A stretch of DNA of 64,000 nucleotides, from positions 1-64,000 of the forward strand of contig JAVHLY010000004.1 in assembly GCA_031081585.1 (NCBI GenBank). The letters are read 5' to 3'. The notes below the pieces were generated by a model. That model did no database searches and was not told the origin of the DNA. It was given only the letters and a program-made list of their open reading frames with translations. This DNA is from Armatimonadota bacterium. Its GTDB lineage: Bacteria > Sysuimicrobiota > Sysuimicrobiia > Sysuimicrobiales > Humicultoraceae. A program made the translations under genes and the position numbers. Shown here piece by piece: positions 1 to 7,747 of this stretch. Positions within the stretch are counted from its first letter, which is position 1. Each line of letters begins with the position of its first letter.

Positions 1-3
1 GGG

Positions 4-1992
4 CTAGGGACGCTGCACCAGCAGCACGTCACTCACCGCCCGCTCGCCGCTCTCGTCGGAGGGGAGGTTCACCACCGTACCGCGCACGACGAGCGTGGTG
101 GACCCGCCGCCGTCCAGGTTGAGGGCGTCGGTGGCGCCGAGGGCGGCGAGCGTGGCGGCCAGCTCCGGCAGCGTCATCCCCAGGCTGTGGTAGGGCTGGC
201 GGCCGTCCACGACGACGAGGAGGAGGCGGCCGTCGGCCAGGCGAGCCAGCGCCGTGCGGGGGTGGCGGCGGTGGAGGAAGCCGTCGGTGAAGCCCTCCCC
301 GCCGACGTAGCGGCCCCCGGCCAGCAGGCGCGGCCCCCCGCCGACGACGTGGGGCGCCTGCGCCCAGCGCGGGTCGCCCGAGGCGGGGACGAGGTCGAGC
401 CGCAGCGTCACCCGGTCGCCCGGGCGCAGCGCCTGGCGCAGCCAGGCCCCCGCTGTGCCGTGCCCCGAGAGGACGTAGCCGTCCGGAGGGATGGCGGCGT
501 TGCCCCGTCCCTCGACCACCTGCTGGACCACGTCCCCGACGACCACCGCCTCCGCACCGTGGACGTTCGTGCGCGTGGACGGGCCGAAGGCGGCGCGGTA
601 GACGATGAGCTCGTTGGGGCCGCGCTCGCGGTTCACGCCGTGCACGGGGGCGGCGGCCACCTCGGTGGCCACCGCGCCGGCGAAGCTCACCTGGTCGAAG
701 AGCACCTGCCCGTCGGGCAGGAGGGCGGCGCAGGTCCGGCCGGGGACCGGCTCGCTGATCAGCACGCCGTCGATGACGAGGCAGCCGAGCGGGTCGCCGC
801 CGGGAGCGTAGAAGCCGCCGTTCACGGCCGCAAGCGCCCCGTACCGGCGCGCCACCTCGCTGGGGCGCCCGCGGCCCAGGCTCTGGACCCCGCCCAGGGC
901 GGGCCGCAGCCGCACCCCCGCGGCCGGCTCGAGCACCAGGTAGGCCGCCCAGAAGGGGCCGGGCTGGGTCTCGAAGTCGCGCAGCGTCAGGATCACCCAG
1001 GTGGGGAAGCCCTCGGCGCGCAGCCGGTCGGCCAGGGCCTGCGCCTCGGCGCGGGTGGCGAAGTTCCCCACGCGCACCTTGTGGAACTCGTCGAGGACGT
1101 CGACGAAGGCGGGGAGTCCCCGCGCGCGCATCTGCTCGGCCAGGCGGGCGGCCCGGTCGGGTTCGGTGAAGGCGCCCACCTGGACCCGCCACACCGGCAG
1201 CGTGCGCAGCGCCCCGCGCTTCTCCAGGACGAGGGTCGTCCCCGTCCCCAACGGGAAGGTGGCCCGCAGGGTGATGCCGCGCTCCACCGCCTCCAGGTAG
1301 GCGCCCACGAGGGCGGCGCCCTCGCCGCGGGTGAGCGGCTCCGCGGGTCGCAGGCGGGGGGAGGGCGGTTCGCGCAGCAGCGGCGGGGAGGCCAGCGCGG
1401 CCACCGCCACGGCCCCGCGCAGCGCCGGCGGCAGCCCGTTCACATCGGCGTAGGGGACGGGGACGCCTGCCATGTAGGCGCTCTCGAAGGTGTAGCCCAG
1501 CGCGCGCACGATGAGGTCGACCGCCTCACCGCGCGTCACCGGCTCCTCCGGCCGCAGGCGCGGTGTGGCCGGCACGACCCCGTAGGCCAGCGCCGCCTCC
1601 AGGTGCGGCGCCAGCGGGTGCTCCGGCGGGACGTCGGCGAAGCCGGGCGTGGCGGGCCGCAGGAGCGGCAGCCCCTTGGCCGCGACGATCCAGGCGATGA
1701 AGCGGGCACGGCTCAGCGGCTCGTGGGGGCGGAAGGAGCCGTCGGGGAAGGTCTCGACGATGCGGCGGGCCAGCAGCTCGCGGATGCGGCCCTCCGCCCA
1801 GTGCCCGACCACGTCCGGAGGGGACTGAGCGAACACCCGTGCGGGCATGATGATGACGAGCAGTGATGCGACCGCCAGGCCGACCCGGGCGGCGCGAGAG
1901 GAGGCGATACCGACACCGATCACGTCTACGACCTTCACGGGGGCGCGTCCGGACTCCTTGGAGGAAAATTCTAACCCTTGGGCCGGAGGCAC
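4..1992 (-). CDS. SLH-SPOR-phosphodiester glycosidase (NAGPA-type) surface protein
   Basis: Predicted exported, cell-envelope-anchored protein of 662 aa. A hydrophobic segment (about residues 36-55, ending ARVFAQ) fits a signal peptide. Three S-layer-homology repeats follow (about 58-100, 117-165, 180-230; GHWAEGRI, PDGSFRP, PVTRGE). A SPOR-like peptidoglycan-binding module lies at about 266-335 (WRVQVGAF, KVRVGNF). The C-terminal half (about 380-662) looks like a phosphodiester glycosidase/NAGPA domain, with NGGFYAPGG and the hallmark NLDGGGSTTL. SLH domains usually bind pyruvylated secondary wall polymer, so a role in trimming or modifying envelope glycans is inferred. The GTG at 1992 has no Shine-Dalgarno; GTG at 1938 (residue 19) would give a more ordinary signal peptide. 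The gene is complete, with TAG at 4-6. Confidence 0.85.
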   Translation of the reverse strand: MPPAQGLEFSSKESGRAPVKVVDVIGVGIASSRAARVGLAVASLLVIIMPARVFAQSPPDVVGHWAEGRIRELLARRIVETFPDGSFRPHEPLSRARFIAWIVAAKGLPLLRPATPGFADVPPEHPLAPHLEAALAYGVVPATPRLRPEEPVTRGEAVDLIVRALGYTFESAYMAGVPVPYADVNGLPPALRGAVAVAALASPPLLREPPSPRLRPAEPLTRGEGAALVGAYLEAVERGITLRATFPLGTGTTLVLEKRGALRTLPVWRVQVGAFTEPDRAARLAEQMRARGLPAFVDVLDEFHKVRVGNFATRAEAQALADRLRAEGFPTWVILTLRDFETQPGPFWAAYLVLEPAAGVRLRPALGGVQSLGRGRPSEVARRYGALAAVNGGFYAPGGDPLGCLVIDGVLISEPVPGRTCAALLPDGQVLFDQVSFAGAVATEVAAAPVHGVNRERGPNELIVYRAAFGPSTRTNVHGAEAVVVGDVVQQVVEGRGNAAIPPDGYVLSGHGTAGAWLRQALRPGDRVTLRLDLVPASGDPRWAQAPHVVGGGPRLLAGGRYVGGEGFTDGFLHRRHPRTALARLADGRLLLVVVDGRQPYHSLGMTLPELAATLAALGATDALNLDGGGSTTLVVRGTVVNLPSDESGERAVSDVLLVQRP

Positions 1993-2043
1993 AGCAGGAG
2001 TTTCAGATATGGTAGCGAACTAACGTGCGACGGCAAAACTCTC

Positions 2044-2088
2044 GGACGGCGGACCCATCCGGCGTACGCCGGGACGAGAGGTCCGTCC
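2044..2088 (+). promoter_or_regulatory. nested inverted repeat upstream of the lysine-rich ORF
   Basis: This lies in the 122-base gap between the leftward surface-protein gene and a tiny rightward ORF. A perfect 14-base palindrome (CCGGCGTACGCCGG, 2059-2072) sits inside outer arms that also pair: GGAC 2044-2047 with GTCC 2085-2088, and GGACC 2051-2055 with GGTCC 2080-2084. The whole could fold as one long imperfect stem ending just before the Shine-Dalgarno at 2101-2107. It may be an RNA leader structure for the small ORF, or a DNA operator serving both divergent units. I found no convincing rightward promoter. Leftward, TTGCCG and TACCAT motifs 16 bases apart could serve the surface-protein gene. 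Confidence 0.4.
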
Positions 2089-2114
2089 ATTCTCTGAAGA
2101 AGGAGGGTGCGGCG

Positions 2115-2168
2115 GTGGCCAAGAAGGCGACGAAGAAGAAGGCCGGCGGCAAGAAGAAGGGCCGGTAA
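2115..2168 (+). CDS. 17-residue lysine-rich peptide (putative)
   Basis: Tiny ORF encoding VAKKATKKKAGGKKKGR, almost entirely Lys/Ala/Gly, like the tails of histone-H1-like bacterial proteins. A strong AGGAGGG Shine-Dalgarno (2101-2107) sits 7 bases before the GTG. A structured leader precedes it and a perfect intrinsic terminator follows 30 bases after the stop. That complete gene-like arrangement is the main argument that it is real. Function is unknown; nucleic-acid or ribosome binding is only a guess from charge. An overlapping arginine-rich frame from the GTG at 2107 has no useful Shine-Dalgarno spacing and reads on through the terminator. Confidence 0.5.
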   Translation: MAKKATKKKAGGKKKGR

Positions 2169-2194
2169 GCGCCCGGATCCTTGCTGCAGCGAGG

Positions 2195-2219
2195 AAAGGC
2201 GCCCGGTCGGGCGCCTTTT
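2195..2219 (+). terminator. intrinsic terminator, probably bidirectional
   Basis: The stem GGCGCCC (2198-2204), loop GGTC and stem GGGCGCC (2209-2215) form a perfect 7-bp GC hairpin. AAA before and TTT after extend it to 10 bp, and TTTTCGTTTT follows from 2216. It ends the lysine-rich ORF unit. On the opposite strand it lies just beyond the stop of the leftward acyl-CoA dehydrogenase, where only a short U run is present. It is the only textbook rho-independent terminator I found in the window. Confidence 0.88.
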
Positions 2220-2297
2220 CGTTTTCCCTGATCGGATCGCGCCCCGCGGCGGTGGCGCCCGCCGCGGGCTCCCTCGTCCGCCCCGTCGTCCGCGCCG

Positions 2298-3482
2298 TCA
2301 GAAGGCGCTGAACCCCGTGAGCTCCCGCCCCAGGATCAGGGTGTGGATGTCGTAGGTCCCCTCGTAGGTGTCCACGGTCTCCAGGTTGGCGGCGTGGCGC
2401 ATGGCGTGGTACTCGAGGGTGATGCCGTAGGCCCCCAGGATCGACCGCGCGGCGCGGGCGATCTGGAGCGCCGTGCGCACGTTGTAGCGCTTGGCCAGGG
2501 AGACGTGGGGGTAGCGGAGCTTCCCCTGGTCCTTGAGCTGGCCCAGGCGGTAGGCCAGCAGCTGCCCGGTGGCCAGCCCCTCCAGCATGTCCACCAACCG
2601 CGCCTGGATGAGCTGCCGGTCGGCGATGGGCCGGCCGAAGGCCACCCGCGAGCGCGCGTAGGCCAGCGCCTCCTCCAGGCAGGCCATGGCGGCGCCGAGC
2701 GCGCCCCAGGCGATGCCGTAGCGCGCCTGGGTCAGGCACATCAGCGCGGCGCGCAGCCCCACCGCCTCGGGCAGGAGGGCGTCCTCCGGAACGCGCACGC
2801 CGTCCAGCACCAGCTCCGAGGTGTCGGAGACGCGCATGGAGGCTTTGGTGGTGATCTCGTGGGCGGAGAAGCCCGGGCGGTCGGTCTCGACGACGAAGCC
2901 GCGGATCTCGTCCGCCTCGTCCCGCGCCCAGATGACGGCCAGGTGGGCCATGGAGCCGTTGGTGATCCACATCTTCGTCCCGCTGAGCTCCCACCCGTCC
3001 TCGGTGCGCCGGGCGCGGGTCTGCAGCGCGCCGGGGTCGGAGCCTGCGGTGGGCTCGGTGAGGCCGAAGCAGCCGATCAGCTCGCCGCGCGCCAGTGGGG
3101 GCAGCCAGCGGCGGCGCTGGGCCTCCGTGCCGAAGGTGTAGATGGGGTACATCACCAGGGCCCCCTGCACCGAGGCAAAGGAGCGGATCCCCGAATCGCC
3201 CCGCTCCAGCTCCTGGAGGATCAGGCCGTAGGTGATGCTGTCCACACCGGCGGCGCCGTACTCCGCCGGGAGGTTCGCCCCCAGCAGCCCGAGCTCGGCG
3301 AGGCGCGGGATAAGGTGGCGGGGGAACTCGCCCCGCAGCCACCACTGCCCCACGTGGGGGAGGACCTCCCGGTCGACGAAGCGGCGGACGGTGTCGCGGG
3401 TCAGGCGTTGCTCGTCGGTCAGGAGCTCGTCCAGGAGCAGGAAGTTGTCGACGCGGACGGTCAGCTGCGCGGTCGGCTGCAT
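2298..3482 (-). CDS. acyl-CoA dehydrogenase, glutaryl-CoA dehydrogenase-like
   Basis: FAD-dependent flavoprotein of 394 aa, full length for the family. It oxidises an acyl-CoA at the alpha-beta bond; GcdH members also decarboxylate glutaryl-CoA to crotonyl-CoA. GcdH-like landmarks are GDSGIRSFASVQ (with the conserved Arg), FGLTEPTAGSDPG, KMWITNG, ARYGIAWGALGAA, FGRPIADRQLIQ and near the C-terminus VDTYEGTYDIH, whose Glu is the expected catalytic base. The ATG at 3482 is chosen because coding resemblance begins there; the reading frame stays open far upstream. No Shine-Dalgarno precedes it, but a TACAAT motif lies 9 bases upstream. It probably works in lysine/tryptophan or aromatic acyl-CoA breakdown and is convergent with the small ORF's terminator. 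Confidence 0.88.
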   Translation of the reverse strand: MQPTAQLTVRVDNFLLLDELLTDEQRLTRDTVRRFVDREVLPHVGQWWLRGEFPRHLIPRLAELGLLGANLPAEYGAAGVDSITYGLILQELERGDSGIRSFASVQGALVMYPIYTFGTEAQRRRWLPPLARGELIGCFGLTEPTAGSDPGALQTRARRTEDGWELSGTKMWITNGSMAHLAVIWARDEADEIRGFVVETDRPGFSAHEITTKASMRVSDTSELVLDGVRVPEDALLPEAVGLRAALMCLTQARYGIAWGALGAAMACLEEALAYARSRVAFGRPIADRQLIQARLVDMLEGLATGQLLAYRLGQLKDQGKLRYPHVSLAKRYNVRTALQIARAARSILGAYGITLEYHAMRHAANLETVDTYEGTYDIHTLILGRELTGFSAF

Positions 3483-3491
3483 GGCGTCCCG

Positions 3492-3497
3492 ATTGTA
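3492..3497 (-). promoter_or_regulatory. possible -10 element of a leaderless acyl-CoA dehydrogenase mRNA
   Basis: On the minus strand TACAAT ends 9 bases before the ATG at 3482. Transcription would then start at or very near the start codon, which fits the missing Shine-Dalgarno. No good -35 hexamer is visible. The rest of the 198-base divergent gap up to 3680 is GC-rich, with short inverted repeats around 3515-3537 and no recognisable gene. Confidence 0.35.
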
Positions 3498-3680
3498 CCA
3501 TCCGGGACGGGCGGACCGGCCCGGGCCGGCGGCCGGAGCGCTGTTCAAGGGACGCTTCCCGGGCACGGCGAACTCCTGCTCCAGGACCCCGTCAGGTGCG
3601 ACGTCCTTGAGGAGCCCGGCCGGGACCGGCAGGCGAGCGGCCGCCGAGGGTCGGTGTGCGGGGATGGCAGGGGGGCGCGG

Positions 3681-4850
3681 ATGAAGGGCCTGGTCGTGGA
3701 AGCGCGCTGGGAGCCCCGCGAGGGCTACGTCCCCAGCGCCTGGGAGGTGGAGACGCGCACGGCCATCACCGGCAGCAGCGTCTGGCGCCACCCGCGGGCG
3801 GTGCTGCGGGAGGTGCACGATCCCGTCCCCGGACCGAAGGACGTGGTCATCCGCCCGCGGGCCTGCGGCGTCTGCGGCTCCGACGTGCACTTCATCGAGA
3901 CGGACGCTCAGGGTTACATGCTCTACCCCGGGCTGACCCGCTTCCCCGTGGTCATCGGCCACGAGTTCTCCGGGGAGGTCGTCGAGGTGGGCAGCGAGGT
4001 GCGCGACCTCGCCCCCGGCGACCTGGTGACCTGCGAGGAGATGATCTGGTGCGGGGAGTGCACCTCCTGCCGCAACTCCTCCCCCAACCAGTGCGAGCGG
4101 CTGGAGGAGATCGGCTTCACCATCCCCGGCGCGCAGGCCGAGTACGTGACCGTGGGGGCCAAGTACTGCTGGAAGATCAACGCGCTGGCCGAGGCCTACG
4201 GCGACCGGGAGCGGGCCTTCGAGGCCGGGGCGCTGTGCGAGCCCGCCAGCGTGGCCTACAACGCCATGTTCACCCGCGCGGGGGGCTTCCGGCCGGGCGG
4301 GTACGTGGCCGTCTTCGGCACCGGCCCCATCGGCTTCGCCGCCATCGCCCTGGCCCGCGCGGCGGGGGCGGGGCGCATCGTGGCCTTCGAGGTCTCGCCG
4401 CTGCGCCAGGAGCTGGCGCGGCGGGTGGGCGCGGACGAGGTCTACGACCCGGTGGCGCTGGAGCGGGCGGGTCTGCGGCCGCGCGACGTCCTCCGCGAGG
4501 CCACGCGCGGGGAGGGAGCCGACATGCTGGTGGAGGCCGCCGGCGCCATGGCCCGCACCGTCCCGGAGATGGAGGCGTCGCTGGCCATCGGCGGCAAGGT
4601 GGTGATCATCGGCCGGGCGGCGGAGCGGGCGCCGATTTACCTGGAACACTTCCAGACGCGCGCCGCCCAGGTCTTCGGGGCGCAGGGGCACTCGGGGTAC
4701 GGGAACTTCCCCTACGTCATCCGGCTGATGGCGGCGCGCCGCATCGACCTCACGCCCATCATCACGAGCCGCTTCCCCCTGGCGCAGGCGGAGGCGGCGC
4801 TGGCCCGGGCGATGCGGCGCGAGGACGGCAAGGTGATGATCCGCGCCTGA
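3681..4850 (+). CDS. iolM: scyllo-inosose 3-dehydrogenase-like zinc alcohol dehydrogenase
   Basis: Medium-chain zinc-dependent dehydrogenase of 389 aa. Catalytic-zinc ligands are Cys65 (GVCGSD) and His94-Glu95 (GHEFSG); the structural zinc would use Cys124, 127, 130 and 138. The NAD(P) fold begins at VFGTGPIGFAA. Against my memory of Thermotoga maritima TM0412 (IolM) the match is unusually close: SSVWRHP, GYMLYPGLTRFPV, EEMIWCGEC, AEYVTVGAKYCW and AQGHSGYGNFPYVI all have near-identical counterparts. IolM oxidises scyllo-inosose to a diketo-inositol. The gene is followed by a sugar ABC importer and inositol-type enzymes. The Shine-Dalgarno is weak (GGCAGGGGGG). An L-threonine or polyol dehydrogenase role is the alternative. 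Confidence 0.8.
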   Translation: MKGLVVEARWEPREGYVPSAWEVETRTAITGSSVWRHPRAVLREVHDPVPGPKDVVIRPRACGVCGSDVHFIETDAQGYMLYPGLTRFPVVIGHEFSGEVVEVGSEVRDLAPGDLVTCEEMIWCGECTSCRNSSPNQCERLEEIGFTIPGAQAEYVTVGAKYCWKINALAEAYGDRERAFEAGALCEPASVAYNAMFTRAGGFRPGGYVAVFGTGPIGFAAIALARAAGAGRIVAFEVSPLRQELARRVGADEVYDPVALERAGLRPRDVLREATRGEGADMLVEAAGAMARTVPEMEASLAIGGKVVIIGRAAERAPIYLEHFQTRAAQVFGAQGHSGYGNFPYVIRLMAARRIDLTPIITSRFPLAQAEAALARAMRREDGKVMIRA

Positions 4851-4864
4851 AGGCCTCAGCGACG

Positions 4865-4929
4865 AGGAGGGAGGTGAGAGCGTCATCGAGACCTGAGGCA
4901 GCGATTCCCCCAGGAGGGAGGCGAGCTCG
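4865..4929 (+). repeat. duplicated Shine-Dalgarno-like segment before the binding-protein gene
   Basis: AGGAGGGAGG plus the following bases occurs at 4865-4882 and again at 4912-4929 (15 of 18 identical). The second copy is the real ribosome-binding site for the ATG at 4930, spaced 8 bases. The first would place a GTG (4874) at the head of a 19-codon mini-ORF whose TGA (4931-4933) overlaps that ATG, but its spacing is too short to look functional. It probably arose by local duplication. Confidence 0.4.
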
Positions 4930-5901
4930 ATGAGGCGTTGGGGGATAGTCGCGATCGTGGTCGCGGTGGTCGTGGCGGGCAGCGCCTACGGGATTCGCCT
5001 GGCCGCCGCGCCGCAACAGCTGACATTCTACGTCATCGCCCACACGGGGCCGGGCGACCCCTTCTGGGCGGTCGTCCAGCGCGGCGTGCAGGATGCCGGG
5101 AGGATGCTGGGCGTGCGCGCTATCTTCCAGGGACCACCCCAGCGGGACATCCCGGCCCAGGTGAACATGGCCCGGGCGGCGATCAGTGCCAGGGCCTCCG
5201 GGATCGCCATCTCCGTGAGCGACCCTCCCGCGATCGGCCAGGTCATCCGCGACGCGCGCCGGCGGGGGATCCCGGTGGTCGCCATCAACGTGAAGGAGCC
5301 GGCCGACTACAAGGGCGAGCCGATTCCCTACATGGCCTACATCGGCATGGACGAGTACGAGGCGGGCAAGAACGTCGCCCGGTTCGTGCTGCCCAAGATC
5401 CCCCAGGGCGCGACCGTGCTGATCGCCATGCACGAACCGGGGCACGTCGGTCTGGAGGCGCGGGCCCGCGGCATCCGCGAGGTCCTCACGGCGGAGCGCC
5501 AGGCCAAGGTGGAGGTCCTGGACACCACCCAGGACCCGACCAAGGCACTGGCGACCATGCGCGCGTTCCTCAAGGCCAACCCGAACACCAAAGCCCTGTT
5601 CACGCTCGGCCCCCTGGGCGCCATTCCGGCGATCCGGATGATCCGGGAGGACCGCCTGGGCGGGAAGATCGTCATGGCCTCGTTTGACCTGGATGCCACT
5701 ACCATCCAGGCCATCAAGGAGGGTCTGGTCGAAGCCACCGTCGACCAGCAGCAGTACCTGCAGGGGTTCATCTCGGTGGTCCAGCTCTACCTCTACAGCA
5801 AGTACGGCCTGCAGCCGGCGGACTACAACACGGGGCGCGGCCTCGTGACGAAGGCGACGGCGGCTGCGGTGGAGTCGCTGGTCAAGCAAGGGTACAGGTG
5901 A
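4930..5901 (+). CDS. sugar ABC transporter periplasmic-type binding protein (RbsB/IbpA family)
   Basis: Extracytoplasmic solute receptor of a ribose/inositol-type ABC importer, 323 aa. The N-terminal segment MRRWGIVAIVVAVVVAGSAY plus Ala-rich residues forms a signal peptide or uncleaved anchor; there is no lipobox Cys. The body follows the two-lobe type-1 periplasmic binding fold, with opening strand FYVIAHTGPGDPFWAVVQRG, DPPAIGQVIRDARRRGIP and a closing lobe with TKALFTLGPLGAI and MASFDLDATTIQAI. Start and ribosome-binding site are excellent (AGGAGGGAGG, 8-base spacing). It lies 79 bases after the IolM-like gene and overlaps the permease by four bases, so cyclitols such as myo-inositol are the favoured ligand by context; ribose-like sugars are possible. 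Confidence 0.85.
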   Translation: MRRWGIVAIVVAVVVAGSAYGIRLAAAPQQLTFYVIAHTGPGDPFWAVVQRGVQDAGRMLGVRAIFQGPPQRDIPAQVNMARAAISARASGIAISVSDPPAIGQVIRDARRRGIPVVAINVKEPADYKGEPIPYMAYIGMDEYEAGKNVARFVLPKIPQGATVLIAMHEPGHVGLEARARGIREVLTAERQAKVEVLDTTQDPTKALATMRAFLKANPNTKALFTLGPLGAIPAIRMIREDRLGGKIVMASFDLDATTIQAIKEGLVEATVDQQQYLQGFISVVQLYLYSKYGLQPADYNTGRGLVTKATAAAVESLVKQGYR

Positions 5902-6980
5902 GCGATGCCCGGGGTGGGCCCGTCCCACCCCGGGCGGGGTCGGCCGGGGTGATGGAGAGGCGGGCGACGTCGGGAGGGTCCGAGGTGCCGGCGGTCCGGG
6001 CGATGCCCGTGCCGCGCGTCGAGTGGCGGCGGCTGTTCGCCATGCGCGAGCTGGGCGTGCTGGTCGCCCTCCTGGCGCTCGTGGCGGTCTTCAGCCTGCT
6101 CCAGCCGGCGTTCCTCACCCTCGACACCTTCGGGGACATCCTCACCCAGGCGGCGGAACTGGGCGTGGCCGCCGTCGGCGTGACCTTCCTGATGATTGCC
6201 GGGGAGTTCGACCTCTCCGTGGGGTCGAACTTCGCCTTCACCGGGGTGGTGCTGGCGCTCCTGGTGACGCGAGCGGCCCTGCCCGCGGCCTTCGCGGTCC
6301 TGCTGGCCCTCCTGGTGGCGGCCACCATCGGGCTCCTCAACGGAGTGGTGACCCTGGCGACGCGGATCCCGTCGTTCATCACCACGCTCGGGACGATGAT
6401 GCTGTGGCGCGGCCTGGCGCTGGCCATCACGGGGGGATGGCCTATCAGCATCCTCACCGCCTCGACGCTCCTGGAGGTCCTGGGCGGTAAGGTCATCTGG
6501 AGCACCCTGCGTATCTCTGCGGTGTGGCTGCTCGTGGTCACGGTGGCGTTTTGGTTCCTCCTGGGCAAGACCCGCTACGGCAACTGGGTCTTTGCCACCG
6601 GCGGGAAGCGGGAAGCCGCCCGGGCCCTGGGCGTGCCGGTTCGCCGGGTGAAGCTGATCAACTTCACGCTGGCCGGGGTGCTGGCAGGCGCGGCAGGATT
6701 CCTGCAGTTCGGCCGGATGCGGTCGATGTCCCCCGTGTGGGGAGATGCGCTGGCGCTGGAGGCGATTGCGGCCGCGGTCATCGGGGGGACGTCCCTGATG
6801 GGCGGATCCGGGACGATCCTGGGGACCGTCCTCGGCGCCGTCACGATGGCGGCCATCCGGGTAGGGCTCGTCATGGTGGGTGCTCCGTCGTACTGGTATA
6901 CCGCCTTCCTGGGCGTCGTCGTCGTGCTCGCCGTCATCCTGAACGTCACGTTCGAGGAGCTGGTCAGATGGCGGCGGTAA
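5898..6980 (+). CDS. sugar ABC transporter permease (RbsC family)
   Basis: Integral membrane permease of 360 aa (BPD_transp_2 family), expected to form the homodimeric channel of the importer. About 45 polar residues precede the first membrane span (LGVLVALLALVAVFSLLQ). The family signature FLMIAGEFDLSVGS is near residue 100, and the C-terminal part shows AAAVIGGTSLMGGSGTILGT, both typical of ribose-type permeases. GTG 5898 overlaps the preceding stop (GTGA). ATG 5952 (residue 19) is an alternative start that trims a low-complexity N-terminus. It overlaps the ATPase gene by 13 bases, implying coupled translation. Confidence 0.88.
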   Translation: MSDARGGPVPPRAGSAGVMERRATSGGSEVPAVRAMPVPRVEWRRLFAMRELGVLVALLALVAVFSLLQPAFLTLDTFGDILTQAAELGVAAVGVTFLMIAGEFDLSVGSNFAFTGVVLALLVTRAALPAAFAVLLALLVAATIGLLNGVVTLATRIPSFITTLGTMMLWRGLALAITGGWPISILTASTLLEVLGGKVIWSTLRISAVWLLVVTVAFWFLLGKTRYGNWVFATGGKREAARALGVPVRRVKLINFTLAGVLAGAAGFLQFGRMRSMSPVWGDALALEAIAAAVIGGTSLMGGSGTILGTVLGAVTMAAIRVGLVMVGAPSYWYTAFLGVVVVLAVILNVTFEELVRWRR

Positions 6981-7747
6981 CCTCTCCCCCGCATCCCCTG
7001 CTGGAAGCCCGCGGGATTGCCAAGGCCTTTGGCCACATCCAGGCCCTGGCGGGGGTCGACTTCCACGTGGGCTACCGGGAGGTCGTGGGATTGGTCGGCG
7101 ACAACGGCGCGGGGAAGTCGACGCTGATCAAGATCCTCACCGGCGTGTACCCGCCGGATGCGGGGCAGCTGTTCTTCGAGGGGCGGCCGATCACGCTGGC
7201 GTCCCCCCAGGACGCCCGGGCACTGGGGATCGAGACCGTCTACCAGGACCTCGCCCTGGTGGAGCAGATGAGCATCGCCCGCAACTTCTTCCTCGGCCGT
7301 GAGCCCGTGCACCGGATCGGGCCCCTCACCGTGCTGGACACCGGCACGATGCACCGGGTGACCGAGCGGGTGTTGCGGGAGATCGGCATCACCACCCTGC
7401 GGTCGTCCGCGCAGGACGTGGGCGTGCTCTCGGGCGGTGAACGCCAGGCCATCGCCATCGGCCGAACGATGCACTTTGGGGCCAGGCTCATCATCCTGGA
7501 CGAGCCCACCTCCGCGCTGTCCGTGAAGGAGACCCAGAAGGTGCTGGACTACATCGAGGAGGCCCGGCGGCGCGGCCTCTCGGTGATCTTCATCACCCAC
7601 AACCTCTACCACGTCTATCCGGTGTCCGACCGGATCGTGGTGCTGGACCACGGGCGCAAGGTGGGAGATTTCCGACGCCAGGAGGTCTCCATCGAGGACC
7701 TGGTCGCGTTGATTACCCTCCCAGGCGCGGCGTCCGCCCGTGCGTGA
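6968..7747 (+). CDS. sugar ABC transporter ATP-binding protein, single cassette
   Basis: Cytoplasmic ATPase of 259 aa energising the adjacent permease. Walker A is GDNGAGKST, the signature LSGGERQAIAIGR, Walker B LIILDEPTSAL and the switch His lies in FITHN. RbsA- or MglA-type proteins of this transporter class normally carry two cassettes in about 500 aa; this one has only one, as in FrcA-like systems, so it must act as a homodimer. The ATG at 6968 lies inside the permease gene and is preceded by GAGGAG with 8-base spacing. It overlaps the next isomerase gene by 8 bases. Confidence 0.88.
   Translation: MAAVTSPPHPLLEARGIAKAFGHIQALAGVDFHVGYREVVGLVGDNGAGKSTLIKILTGVYPPDAGQLFFEGRPITLASPQDARALGIETVYQDLALVEQMSIARNFFLGREPVHRIGPLTVLDTGTMHRVTERVLREIGITTLRSSAQDVGVLSGGERQAIAIGRTMHFGARLIILDEPTSALSVKETQKVLDYIEEARRRGLSVIFITHNLYHVYPVSDRIVVLDHGRKVGDFRRQEVSIEDLVALITLPGAASARA

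Noticed and set aside
187-1866. Long rightward open frame (559 codons) opposite the SLH protein gene
   Set aside because: Composition is His/Gly/Arg/Ala-rich without any motif, and it is fully antisense to a well-supported gene; long shadow frames are normal at this GC content.
2107-2355. Arginine-rich 82-codon frame overlapping the lysine-rich ORF
   Set aside because: Its start sits on the Shine-Dalgarno, it reads through the terminator hairpin, and the composition is that of a shadow frame.
3483-4886. Upstream extension of the leftward acyl-CoA dehydrogenase frame
   Set aside because: Open by chance opposite the IolM-like gene; family similarity begins only at the ATG at 3482.
4874-4933. 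19-codon mini-ORF before the sugar-binding protein gene
   Set aside because: Shine-Dalgarno spacing is too short and the sequence is explained by a duplicated ribosome-binding segment.
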